A stretch of DNA of 6,973 nucleotides from assembly GCA_022710085.1 (NCBI GenBank), contig JAKLHP010000044.1, positions 1 through 6,973 on the forward strand, in the 5' to 3' direction. The position numbers and the translations under genes are program-made. Below the pieces are notes generated by a model. That model ran no database searches and was not told the DNA's origin. It was given only the letters and a program-made list of their open reading frames with translations. Below are positions 1 through 6,286 of this stretch, piece by piece (position 1 is the first letter of the stretch; every line of letters begins with the position of its first letter). The DNA is from Patescibacteria group bacterium (GTDB lineage Bacteria; Patescibacteriota; Minisyncoccia; Moranbacterales; JAKLHP01).

Positions 1-2
1 CG

Positions 3-359
3 GAAGAATTAAAAAGAAAAAATAAAGATCTTCTCAATAACCGAGAGATGTCATTGGTTATCCCGGTGCTGGAGATGATTTCAAATGAGGCAAAAAGGAT
101 AATGAATGCTTATAAGGAAAAAAACCCGGAAGGAAGAGTTGATAGTATAATTCTTTCTGGGGGATCATCAAAACTTCAGGGGCTTGATAGATATTTCAGT
201 CAAAGACTGGGCGTTCAGACGAATATGGGAAACCCCTGGAGAAAAGTAAATTGCGATGAAAGATTGAAACCATTTATCGAGAAAATGGGGATTTCTTTTT
301 CCATAGCATTGGGGTTAGCTTTTCTTGGAATAGAAGAAAACATTAAAAATGATAAATAA
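3..359 (+). CDS. pilM: PilM, type IV pilus actin-like adaptor (5' truncated)
   Basis: This is the C-terminal 118 residues of PilM. The frame is open to the left edge, so the true start lies outside the window; the ATG at 48 is an internal Met. PilM is a cytoplasmic ATP-binding protein of the FtsA/actin fold that binds the N-terminal tail of PilN at the inner membrane. The visible part holds the last nucleotide-binding segment, with IILSGGSSKLQGLDRYFSQR at about residues 49-68 of the fragment. The SGGS turn followed by a helix is typical of actin-fold proteins. The end, ISFSIALGLAFLGIEE, matches the usual PilM closing helix. The gene ends in TAA, 70 bp before pilN. The adjacent pilN and pilO genes support the assignment. 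FtsA or another actin-like protein is unlikely in this context. Confidence 0.9.
   Translation, partial: EELKRKNKDLLNNREMSLVIPVLEMISNEAKRIMNAYKEKNPEGRVDSIILSGGSSKLQGLDRYFSQRLGVQTNMGNPWRKVNCDERLKPFIEKMGISFSIALGLAFLGIEENIKNDK
273..289 (+). repeat. 17-bp direct repeat, copy 1 (inside pilM)
   Basis: TTTATCGAGAAAATGGG occurs here in the pilM coding sequence, where it encodes FIEKMG. It occurs again at 418-434 across the pilN start codon. The match is exact over 17 bases and the copies are 145 bp apart. Confidence 0.85.
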
Positions 360-385
360 TTATTTTTTGTAAATTTTAAATTTAA

Positions 386-420
386 AAACCATCAAAAAAT
401 TTAGAATTTTTTGATGGTTT
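386..420 (+). promoter_or_regulatory. Perfect 16-bp inverted repeat before pilN
   Basis: The left arm AAACCATCAAAAAATT (386-401) is perfectly complementary to the right arm at 405-420, with the 3-base loop TAG. It would fold into a hairpin in the mRNA ending 9 bases before the pilN ATG. The stem is AT-rich and is followed by TTATCGAG-type sequence rather than a U-tract, so it is not a convincing plus-strand intrinsic terminator. On the minus strand the stem is followed by a short T-run. A role in mRNA processing, stability or translation of pilN is inference. Confidence 0.75.
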
Positions 421-434
421 ATCGAGAAAATGGG
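418..434 (+). repeat. 17-bp direct repeat, copy 2 (spans pilN start)
   Basis: This is the second exact copy of TTTATCGAGAAAATGGG. The ATG within it is the pilN start codon, and the GAG within it is the only Shine-Dalgarno-like element for pilN. The copy is in the same reading phase as in pilM: FIEKMG would be read in the pilN frame if the frame extended upstream. It overlaps the last three bases of the hairpin. Confidence 0.85.
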
Positions 435-942
435 CAATATAAATCTACTTGAGTCAGCTCAAGGTAAAGGATCATCAGCAGGCAGTATGCTTGGAATTAA
501 ATCAATTTACATTCCTTTGCTTGTGCTTTTTGCAATTTTGATTATATGGGGAGGATCAAAAGCCTACTCAGCTTATTTGTTTGACCAGAAAAACAAAGTT
601 GATGAACAGAATCAATTGGAATCTGCCAACCTGAGTGGCAAAAGCGCCGACCGACTAGTTGACTTTAACGAAAGGATGAAAAAAGCTTCAGAGGAATCAG
701 CTGACAGGGCTAATTTTGAAGATTACTTGAAGGAACTTGAAAGTATTATGATTTCCGGATCAAATGTTGAATCGTTGAAATATTCCAGTGATAAAATTGA
801 GATACTTATGACAGCTGATAACTTCAAAACGGTGGCTAGGCAAATTCTCGGGTTCAAGAACTCAAAATATTTTAAGGATCTTGGGATGGAAAAAACTTCT
901 TTTGACGAAAGCGGAAAAATAAAATTCGATCTTATTAAATAA
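430..942 (+). CDS. pilN: PilN, type IV pilus inner-membrane alignment protein
   Basis: The product is 170 residues, a bitopic inner-membrane protein. It begins MGNINLLESA, a form of the INLLP-type cytoplasmic motif by which PilN is known to dock into PilM. One transmembrane segment follows at about residues 26-49, rich in Ile, Leu and Val. A charged, probably helical stretch (about 52-110) leads into a small C-terminal domain (about 110-170) that fits the ferredoxin-like fold of PilN. PilN is expected to pair with PilO outside the membrane. It is somewhat shorter than proteobacterial PilN, which has about 190-200 residues. The start at 430 keeps the PilM-binding motif at the extreme N-terminus; an in-frame stop at 412-414 prevents much extension. 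The ribosome-binding site is weak (GAG). The identification rests on the motif, topology and gene order. Confidence 0.88.
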   Translation: MGNINLLESAQGKGSSAGSMLGIKSIYIPLLVLFAILIIWGGSKAYSAYLFDQKNKVDEQNQLESANLSGKSADRLVDFNERMKKASEESADRANFEDYLKELESIMISGSNVESLKYSSDKIEILMTADNFKTVARQILGFKNSKYFKDLGMEKTSFDESGKIKFDLIK

Positions 943-965
943 ATTATTTTTTAAAAATATAAAAA

Positions 966-997
966 TTGAATTCAGTTTTCTGGAAAACTGGATTCAG
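966..997 (+). promoter_or_regulatory. Inverted repeat before pilO
   Basis: The left arm GAATTCAGTTTTC (968-980) pairs with GAAAACTGGATTC (983-995) over 13 positions with one G-U pair. Two outer pairs can extend the stem to 966-997. The loop is very tight, so the innermost pairs probably open. The stem ends 11 bases before the pilO ATG. No U-tract follows on the plus strand. On the minus strand a T-rich run follows the stem, so a minus-strand terminator is formally possible, but no minus-strand gene is present. Its core resembles the hairpin before pilC. Confidence 0.7.
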
Positions 998-1008
998 AAA
1001 TAAAATCT

Positions 1009-1791
1009 ATGCGTCTCAAAATTTTTTTTGCTCCCTTGGTGTTTCTTATTGCCGGCGTTATCGCCATTTGGTATGTTTGGCCAACTATTCTAGAAATCCA
1101 GACAAGATCGTTGGAATTGAGTACGAGCAAGGATAAATTAAACTCGACACTGGAAAGGAAAGACAATCTGGAAACATTAAAAGGAATTCTTGATAGAAAT
1201 AAGGAAAAAGAAGATTTCATTCTCAGCTATCTTCCTTCAGCCAGAAATGAGGAAAAAATAGTAGACGGCCTCAATTATCTGGCTACTGATTCTGGGCTGA
1301 GTCTGATTAATATCGCTGTTGAAGAAGAAAGATTGCCATTAATTCAAGATGAACTGGGAAATACTTACGACCCGAATAATACGGCAAGCTTGCCAGAAGG
1401 AACAGTAATTCCTGTTGTCGCTCCGCAAACCAGATTTCTTATCGTTAAAGCTAATGCAACGGGTAAATATGAGAATGTAAAAATGTTTTTGAACCAGGTT
1501 TACAGAATGGAAATGCTAAATAAGGTTAATTCATTAGAGGTTAAAAAAGTGTCAATCGGAGGTGCTCCTGTCGAAGGAGAACAAGCGGCGAGCGACACCT
1601 TAACTGCTACCGTAGAAATTAAATTTGGATATTTGCCTTCAATTCACGAGGAAGGAGAAAGTTTATCACCGGTTTTCTCCAGCAAAGAAATAAATTTTTC
1701 GCAGTATCAAAGGCTGAAGGATTTTGTGACGGAAAAAATACCCGATTTGGATGAAGGACAAAAGGGCAAAAGCAACCCATTTCTACCGTAG
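1009..1791 (+). CDS. pilO: PilO, type IV pilus inner-membrane alignment protein
   Basis: The product is 260 residues, with a single N-terminal transmembrane helix (about 5-24) directly after a very short cytoplasmic tail. A charged, probably coiled-coil segment follows (about 28-70), then a PilO-type globular region (about 75-210). That region opens with LPSARNEEKIVDGLNYLA and SGLSLINI, which match the family pattern of a loop, then a helix, then a strand. A loop rich in Pro, Asn and Thr (about 108-140) interrupts it. The C-terminal 50 residues form an acidic, mostly polar tail ending NPFLP. PilO normally forms a heterodimer with PilN and links the motor complex to the envelope. At 260 residues it is longer than proteobacterial PilO (about 205), mainly because of the tail. 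It ends in TAG and no pilP follows. No Shine-Dalgarno sequence is visible, only AATAAAATCT before the ATG. Confidence 0.87.
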   Translation: MRLKIFFAPLVFLIAGVIAIWYVWPTILEIQTRSLELSTSKDKLNSTLERKDNLETLKGILDRNKEKEDFILSYLPSARNEEKIVDGLNYLATDSGLSLINIAVEEERLPLIQDELGNTYDPNNTASLPEGTVIPVVAPQTRFLIVKANATGKYENVKMFLNQVYRMEMLNKVNSLEVKKVSIGGAPVEGEQAASDTLTATVEIKFGYLPSIHEEGESLSPVFSSKEINFSQYQRLKDFVTEKIPDLDEGQKGKSNPFLP

Positions 1792-1814
1792 GGTTTCTTA
1801 AGAGTAAATTGGCT

Positions 1815-3479
1815 ATGGATAATAATCAAAATAAAAATAAAGATCAAGAAGAATTGGAATTGGCTGAAAAATCCAAAGAGTTAGGTGTGCCATATTTGTA
1901 CAAAATTCCCAAAAAAATAGAAAAAAACGTTCTTAATATCATTCCTGAGAATTTAGCAATAAAATATCAGATGGCCGCCTTTGACAGGGAAAATGATTCC
2001 CTTAGAGTTGCAATGGTCAATATCCATGATATTGAAGCATTAAATGTCCTTCGTTTCGTAACGGGAAAGGAGAACTTGAAAACCGAAGTATATCTCACCA
2101 GTAGTTCAAAAATAAAAGACTTATTTAAATTTTATGTTGGCGCGGAAAAGGCAGTTGCGGAAGCAGTAAGATCCTTGAAACAGGGAGAACAGGAAATTGA
2201 GCAGGTGAAAGAGATAGAAGAAAGAAAGATTAGTGAAATTATTCAGGATGCTCCTGTTTCAAAACTCGTGGAAGTTATCGTTAGACATGCTGTTGATGGC
2301 AGGGCAAGTGATATCCACGTCGAACCGGTTGATGACGAATATCGGGTCAGATTCAGGGTTGATGGCATTCTTCATTCTTCTTTAAATCTTCCAAAGGAAG
2401 TGGGAAAAGCAGTCGTTTCCAGGATTAAAATTCTTTCGAATCTAAAAATAGACGAACAAAGAAAACCTCAAGATGGAAGATTTCAGATAAAGGAAAATGG
2501 AAGAATAACTGACTTTCGTGTTTCGACTTTTCCGGTTATTGAGGGCGAGAAAGCAGTAATGCGTGTTTTAGACAGAAGCAATCAGGTCTTTGATTTAGAA
2601 TCGCTGGGATTACAAGGCAGAAATTTGGAAATCTTTTCTCAGAAAATAAAAGAACCCTACGGGATAATCCTTATTACTGGACCAACTGGAAGCGGAAAGT
2701 CTACTACCTTATATGGTTTTTTAAAAATTCTCAATCAGGAAGAAAGAAATATTGTTACCCTGGAAGATCCGGTAGAATACTACATTAGTGGAGTGAATCA
2801 AAGCCAGATAAAGCCTGAAATCGGATATACTTTTGCCAATGGACTCCGCTCAATACTTCGCCAAGATCCGAATGTAATAATGGTTGGAGAAATTCGTGAT
2901 GGCGAGACAGCCGAACTTGCTATCCATGCAGCTCTTACTGGACATCTGGTTTTTTCGACGCTTCATACCAACAATGCAATCGGGGCAATTCCCAGGCTAA
3001 TTGATATGGGAGTAGAGCCGTTTCTTCTATCTTCTTCTGTTCGAGTAGTGGCTGCCCAGAGGCTCGTAAGAAGGATTTGCAATAGTTGCAAAGAAGAAGT
3101 CGAACTAAGTGAATCAAATATAGAAAAATTAAAACATGAACTTTCTAATATTCCCGATGAAGAAATAAAAAAATATAATGTTGATTTATCCGAGAAATTA
3201 AAGTTTTTCAAAGGCAAAGGATGTGAGGAGTGTGGAAATGTCGGATACAAAGGGAGAGTAGCTATTTATGAAGTTTTTGAAATAAGCGAAAGAATTCAAA
3301 GCTTGATAGCCGAAAAAGACGGAAGCGAGACAGAGGTTGGTGTAGAAGCAAAAAAAGAAGGCATGATGTCCATGAGACAGGATGGGATATTGAAAGCCAT
3401 CCAAGGATTAACAACCATCTCTGAAGTAGAAAGGGTTACAAAAGGCAGTATGTCGATGGGAGGAGAAGTAGATGATTAA
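1815..3479 (+). CDS. pilB: PilB, type IV pilus assembly (extension) ATPase
   Basis: This is a 554-residue GspE/PilB-type hexameric secretion ATPase that powers pilus extension by acting on PilC. The N-terminal T2SSE_N-like domain spans about 20-110 (GVPYLYKIP, then VAMVNIHD). The N2 ATPase subdomain follows (about 145-270, with ASDIHVEP). Walker A is GPTGSGKST at 289-297 with catalytic Lys295. The Asp box is around LEDPVE with Asp318. Walker B ends in Glu359 (NVIMVGEIRD), and the His box is GHLVFSTLHT (His377, His384). A four-Cys zinc site typical of PilB and GspE is present: C422-x2-C425 and C470-x2-C473. I prefer the ATG at 1815, about 10 bases after AAGAG (1800-1804), over an in-frame TTG at 1809 that would add two residues. 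I see no RLGxxL motif of a full c-di-GMP-binding MshEN domain. GspE is the main alternative; the pilMNO and pilT neighbours favour PilB. Confidence 0.95.
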   Translation: MDNNQNKNKDQEELELAEKSKELGVPYLYKIPKKIEKNVLNIIPENLAIKYQMAAFDRENDSLRVAMVNIHDIEALNVLRFVTGKENLKTEVYLTSSSKIKDLFKFYVGAEKAVAEAVRSLKQGEQEIEQVKEIEERKISEIIQDAPVSKLVEVIVRHAVDGRASDIHVEPVDDEYRVRFRVDGILHSSLNLPKEVGKAVVSRIKILSNLKIDEQRKPQDGRFQIKENGRITDFRVSTFPVIEGEKAVMRVLDRSNQVFDLESLGLQGRNLEIFSQKIKEPYGIILITGPTGSGKSTTLYGFLKILNQEERNIVTLEDPVEYYISGVNQSQIKPEIGYTFANGLRSILRQDPNVIMVGEIRDGETAELAIHAALTGHLVFSTLHTNNAIGAIPRLIDMGVEPFLLSSSVRVVAAQRLVRRICNSCKEEVELSESNIEKLKHELSNIPDEEIKKYNVDLSEKLKFFKGKGCEECGNVGYKGRVAIYEVFEISERIQSLIAEKDGSETEVGVEAKKEGMMSMRQDGILKAIQGLTTISEVERVTKGSMSMGGEVDD

Positions 3480-3517
3480 TTTTTTTCAATGTTAATAATA
3501 ATTTAATAAAATCATTT

Positions 3518-3898
3518 ATGGAAGAAAAAACAATATTATTAGTAGAAGACGACTCTTTTGTTTCTGATATATATCAGAAGAAGATTGAAAGTGAGGGATT
3601 TAAAATAATAACTGCAGAAAATGGCATAGAAGCTATTAAAAAGTTAAAAGAATTTACTCCCGATCTAATCCTTTTGGATATCGTAATGCCATACATGGAT
3701 GGGATGGACGTATTAAAGGAAATAAAGGCGAATGAAAAATGGAAAACAATTCCTGTTATTCTTCTGACCAATCTTTCAGAGAAAGAAAAAATAGAAGAAG
3801 CGATTGGAATCGGAGCGGATGATTATCTTATCAAATCTCATTTCACCCCCTCAGAAGTTATTAGTAAAGTCAATTTAATATTAAAAAAAGATAAATAA
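3518..3898 (+). CDS. Single-domain response regulator (CheY-like receiver)
   Basis: This 126-residue protein is one receiver domain with no output domain. All catalytic positions are present: the acidic pocket E10-D11-D12, phospho-acceptor Asp54 in LILLDIVMP, switch Thr84 (VILLTN), Tyr103 and invariant Lys106 (DDYLIKSHFTP). The usual Lys-Pro is Lys-Ser here. It should accept phosphate from a histidine kinase and signal by protein-protein contact. No kinase is encoded in the window. It lies 38 bp after pilB and only 8 bp before pilT, so it is almost certainly co-transcribed with the motor genes, and a motor or adaptor is a plausible partner. This is comparable in idea to PilG and PilH of the Pseudomonas Chp system, but orthology is not shown. 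No Shine-Dalgarno sequence is visible. The family assignment is firm and the target is unknown. Confidence 0.93.
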   Translation: MEEKTILLVEDDSFVSDIYQKKIESEGFKIITAENGIEAIKKLKEFTPDLILLDIVMPYMDGMDVLKEIKANEKWKTIPVILLTNLSEKEKIEEAIGIGADDYLIKSHFTPSEVISKVNLILKKDK

Positions 3899-3910
3899 AA
3901 AAAGATATGT
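3883..3910 (+). repeat. 14-bp imperfect tandem repeat at the regulator/pilT junction
   Basis: AAAAAAAGATAAAT (3883-3896) is followed directly by AAAAAAAGATATGT (3897-3910), with 12 of 14 bases matching. The first unit encodes the C-terminal end of the receiver, and its stop codon falls at the unit junction. The second unit supplies the pilT start codon. It may be a small local duplication, or it may be chance in A-rich DNA. Confidence 0.55.
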
Positions 3911-4980
3911 TTCATGGAGAACAGAGACTCAAGAATCTGCTTAGAATGGTGGCGCAACAAAATGGATCAGACTTGCATCTGGTAGTCGGTCGTTACCCCA
4001 CAATGCGTCTTGATGGCAAACTTTATCCGCTTTCTCAAGAGAGCATTTTAACTCCGGAAGACGCCCAGTCGCTCGGAGATGCTCTTTTGAGCGAAGAAGG
4101 GAAAAAGAAATTGATTGCCGACGGTCATGTTGACTTTTCCTATAATTTTGAAGATAAGGCCAGATTTAGAACGAATGTATTTTATCAGAAAGGATATATT
4201 AGTGTGGCGATGAGGCTTATTACGGATAGAGTCAGGACGCTTGAAGAACTTAATATGCCGACCAGTCTTTATCAGCTAATGAATTTTTCTCACGGACTTA
4301 TTCTTATTACAGGACCAGTAGGACACGGAAAGTCTACCACCTTAGCTGCAATGATTGATTATATTAACCGCAATCAAGAAAAAACCATAATTACCATCGA
4401 AGATCCAATTGAATATGTTTATACTCAAGATCGTTGTATAATTAACCAAAGAGAAGTAGGCCAGGATACAAGGTCTTTTGCCAGTGCACTTAAAGCAGTT
4501 TTCCGAGAAGATGCAAATGTTGTTCTTATTGGAGAAATGAGAGATCTTGATACTATCGGAACGGCAATGACAGCAGCCGAAACGGGACATTTGATTTTGG
4601 GAACGCTTCATACCAATGATAGTTCGCAGACAATAGATAGAATAATTGATGTTTTTCCAGCTCATCAGCAGAATCAGGTTAGATATCAGTTGGCCAATGT
4701 TCTTCTGGGCGTTGTTTCACAAAGACTTGTTCCTCAAATTGGAGGAGGAAGAGTTCCAGCAGTGGAAATAATGTTCAAGAACCATGCAATTGAAAATCTT
4801 ATTCGAGAAAATAAAGCTTATCAGATTGATAATGTAATTGATACGTCTCTAAAGGAAGGAATGATTTCGCTAGATAAATCTCTAGTTGATTTGGTCCAGA
4901 AGGGAGTAATCTCAGCGGAAGATGCTTTTGTTCACGCAAAGAATAAGGATTATTTTCAAATGCTGATTAGCAAGCAATAA
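3907..4980 (+). CDS. pilT: PilT, type IV pilus retraction ATPase
   Basis: This 357-residue hexameric ATPase drives pilus retraction and twitching. It lacks the long N-terminal domain and the zinc cysteines of PilB, as expected for PilT. The PAS-like N-terminal domain includes GSDLHLVVGRYPTMRLDGKL (20-39). Walker A is GPVGHGKST (136-144, Lys142), an unusual version of GPTGSGKST. The Asp box is TIEDPIE (163-169), Walker B is NVVLIGEMRD with Glu210, and the His box is GHLILGTLHTND (His228, His235). TIDRIIDVFP (242-251) is a PilT signature. The C-terminal AIENLIRENK (294-303) corresponds to the PilT AIRNLIRE motif needed for retraction, with Glu in place of the first Arg. Length is normal for PilT (about 345-370). 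It starts 8 bp after the receiver gene with no clear Shine-Dalgarno sequence, so translational coupling is possible. PilU is less likely, since there is only one such gene here. Confidence 0.95.
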   Translation: MFHGEQRLKNLLRMVAQQNGSDLHLVVGRYPTMRLDGKLYPLSQESILTPEDAQSLGDALLSEEGKKKLIADGHVDFSYNFEDKARFRTNVFYQKGYISVAMRLITDRVRTLEELNMPTSLYQLMNFSHGLILITGPVGHGKSTTLAAMIDYINRNQEKTIITIEDPIEYVYTQDRCIINQREVGQDTRSFASALKAVFREDANVVLIGEMRDLDTIGTAMTAAETGHLILGTLHTNDSSQTIDRIIDVFPAHQQNQVRYQLANVLLGVVSQRLVPQIGGGRVPAVEIMFKNHAIENLIRENKAYQIDNVIDTSLKEGMISLDKSLVDLVQKGVISAEDAFVHAKNKDYFQMLISKQ

Positions 4981-4995
4981 AATAAAATTTTTTAA

Positions 4996-5038
4996 TCAAG
5001 GTTTTTATTTCAGTTTTTGAACTGGAATAAAATCCTGA
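4996..5038 (+). promoter_or_regulatory. Inverted repeat before pilC
   Basis: The core arms are GGTTTTTATTTCAGTT (5000-5015) and AACTGGAATAAAATCC (5020-5035), with loop TTTG. They pair at 15 of 16 positions, counting one G-U pair, with one T-T mismatch. With one bulged A, the outer TCA/TGA pairs extend it to 4996-5038. The stem ends 7-10 bases before the pilC ATG. No U-tract follows it, so a plus-strand terminator is not supported. The core around TTTCAGTT/AACTGGA resembles the hairpin before pilO. Confidence 0.7.
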
Positions 5039-5045
5039 AATTGAG

Positions 5046-6257
5046 ATGGAATTTCTTTTTAAGGCTAAAGATTCTTTTGGTAAAAATAGGGAAGGGGAAA
5101 TAGAGGCTATCAATAAAGAATCAGCCATTCAATTAATTCAAAAAAAAGGGTTAATACCTCTTTCTATAACCGAGAAGGAAAAAATTCCCATGCTGGTAAA
5201 AGAAATAGAAAGAATATGGGAGGGAATAAAACCCAAAGAGCTGGTTGTTTTTTTCCGCCAGCTTTCCACTCTCATTGAATCAAAAGTTCCAATCGTTCCG
5301 GCTCTTCAGGCTCTCCAGGAGCAAACAGGAAATAGATTCTTAAGAACAGTAGCAAGAGAGATGGAAGAAGATGTTAAAGATGGGATGTCTCTCTCTGAAA
5401 GTATGGGCAAGCATCCAGCCGTATTTGATCAGCTTATGGTCAATATGATCAGTTCTGGTGAAATGTCCGGAAATCTTCAGAAAACAATAAGTTATATCGC
5501 TGATAATACTGAAAAAAATTATCAAATTTCCTCGAAAATAAAAAGTGCTCTTTTTTATCCGGCTTTTATTATCGGAGCAGCTTTAATTATCGGATTTTTG
5601 GTAGTAACTTTTATCTTGCCAAAACTTGGTGGAATCATAAAGGAAATGGAAGTAGCAGTTCCTTGGTATACAAAATTAGTTATGGGACTAGGAGATTTTA
5701 TGAATAATTATTGGTGGGCAGTGCTGATTGTGATTTTTGCAGCATTCGGAGGACTTGTTTATTATATTAAAAGTGATGAAGGAAAAAGGGAATGGGATAG
5801 AATAAAGATAAAAATTCCAATTTTTGGAAGTTTCTTTAAATCAGTTTATATTGCAAGATTTGCTGATAATTTTTCAATCTTGATTGATGGTGGAATTCCG
5901 GTGGTCAATGCCCTTCAAGAAGTTAGTGAAGTGATAGGAAATACAGTTTTTAGGGACATAATTTTGAGGGCGGCTGATGAGGTGAAAAAAGGTGGAAGTA
6001 TCAGTAATGTTTTTGCCAAGTCTCCGGAAATACCTCCTATTGTCACCAGGATGCTTAAAATTGGAGAAGAAACAGGAAAAATAAGTGAAATTCTCAAAAA
6101 AACAGCCTCATTTTACGAACAAGAAGTAGACACAATGACCAGAAACATTTCTGTTATGATAGAGCCAATTTTGATTGCTGTTTTGGGAATCGGAGTAGCA
6201 ATTATGGTTTTTGCGGTCCTGGTTCCAATTTATGATATTGCAAACAAAATACAGTAA
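5046..6257 (+). CDS. pilC: PilC, type IV pilus inner-membrane platform protein
   Basis: This 403-residue polytopic membrane protein of the GspF/PilC family is the platform that PilB and PilT act on to insert or remove pilins. A short N-terminal region (1-60) begins FLFKAKDSFGKNREGEIEA. Two T2SSF cytoplasmic repeats follow. Repeat 1 (about 66-165) has VFFRQLSTLIESKVPI and ISSGEMSGNL; repeat 2 (about 268-365) has ARFADNFSILIDGGIPV and KIGEETGKISEIL. Transmembrane segments are visible at about 169-192 (after the conserved FYP), 221-241 and 371-397. The length matches the family norm of about 400 residues. The start follows a hairpin and a weak GAG. GspF of a type II system is the alternative, but pilT, which type II systems lack, argues for PilC. 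Confidence 0.95.
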   Translation: MEFLFKAKDSFGKNREGEIEAINKESAIQLIQKKGLIPLSITEKEKIPMLVKEIERIWEGIKPKELVVFFRQLSTLIESKVPIVPALQALQEQTGNRFLRTVAREMEEDVKDGMSLSESMGKHPAVFDQLMVNMISSGEMSGNLQKTISYIADNTEKNYQISSKIKSALFYPAFIIGAALIIGFLVVTFILPKLGGIIKEMEVAVPWYTKLVMGLGDFMNNYWWAVLIVIFAAFGGLVYYIKSDEGKREWDRIKIKIPIFGSFFKSVYIARFADNFSILIDGGIPVVNALQEVSEVIGNTVFRDIILRAADEVKKGGSISNVFAKSPEIPPIVTRMLKIGEETGKISEILKKTASFYEQEVDTMTRNISVMIEPILIAVLGIGVAIMVFAVLVPIYDIANKIQ

Positions 6258-6286
6258 GTCATTTTTATTTAACGAGCTGTCAATAT

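Noticed and set aside
386..420. Intrinsic terminator after pilM
   Set aside because: The stem is almost entirely A-T and lacks a plus-strand U-tract, and pilN follows at once in the same pathway. It is kept as a hairpin of unknown role.
972..1220. Minus-strand open frame of 82 codons over the 5' part of pilO
   Set aside because: It lies antisense to a well-supported pilO, has no recognisable motifs and is best explained as a shadow frame.
1809..1814. TTG at 1809 as the pilB start
   Set aside because: It adds only two residues, and an ATG at 1815 has better spacing to the AAGAG at 1800-1804.
2935..3404. Several minus-strand frames of 60-95 codons opposite pilB
   Set aside because: They overlap one another and the conserved PilB ATPase and zinc-site sequence, with no recognisable protein features.
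3480..3517. Hairpin in the pilB-regulator spacer
   Set aside because: Only a 4-bp AATG/CATT pairing is visible in AT-rich DNA, not comparable with the other three spacers.
4342..4665. Minus-strand open frame of 107 codons opposite pilT
   Set aside because: It mirrors the conserved PilT Walker B and His-box region; the composition looks like noise and there is no support for expression.
5340..6097. Minus-strand open frames opposite pilC
   Set aside because: They are short, antisense to T2SSF domains and lack any family motif.
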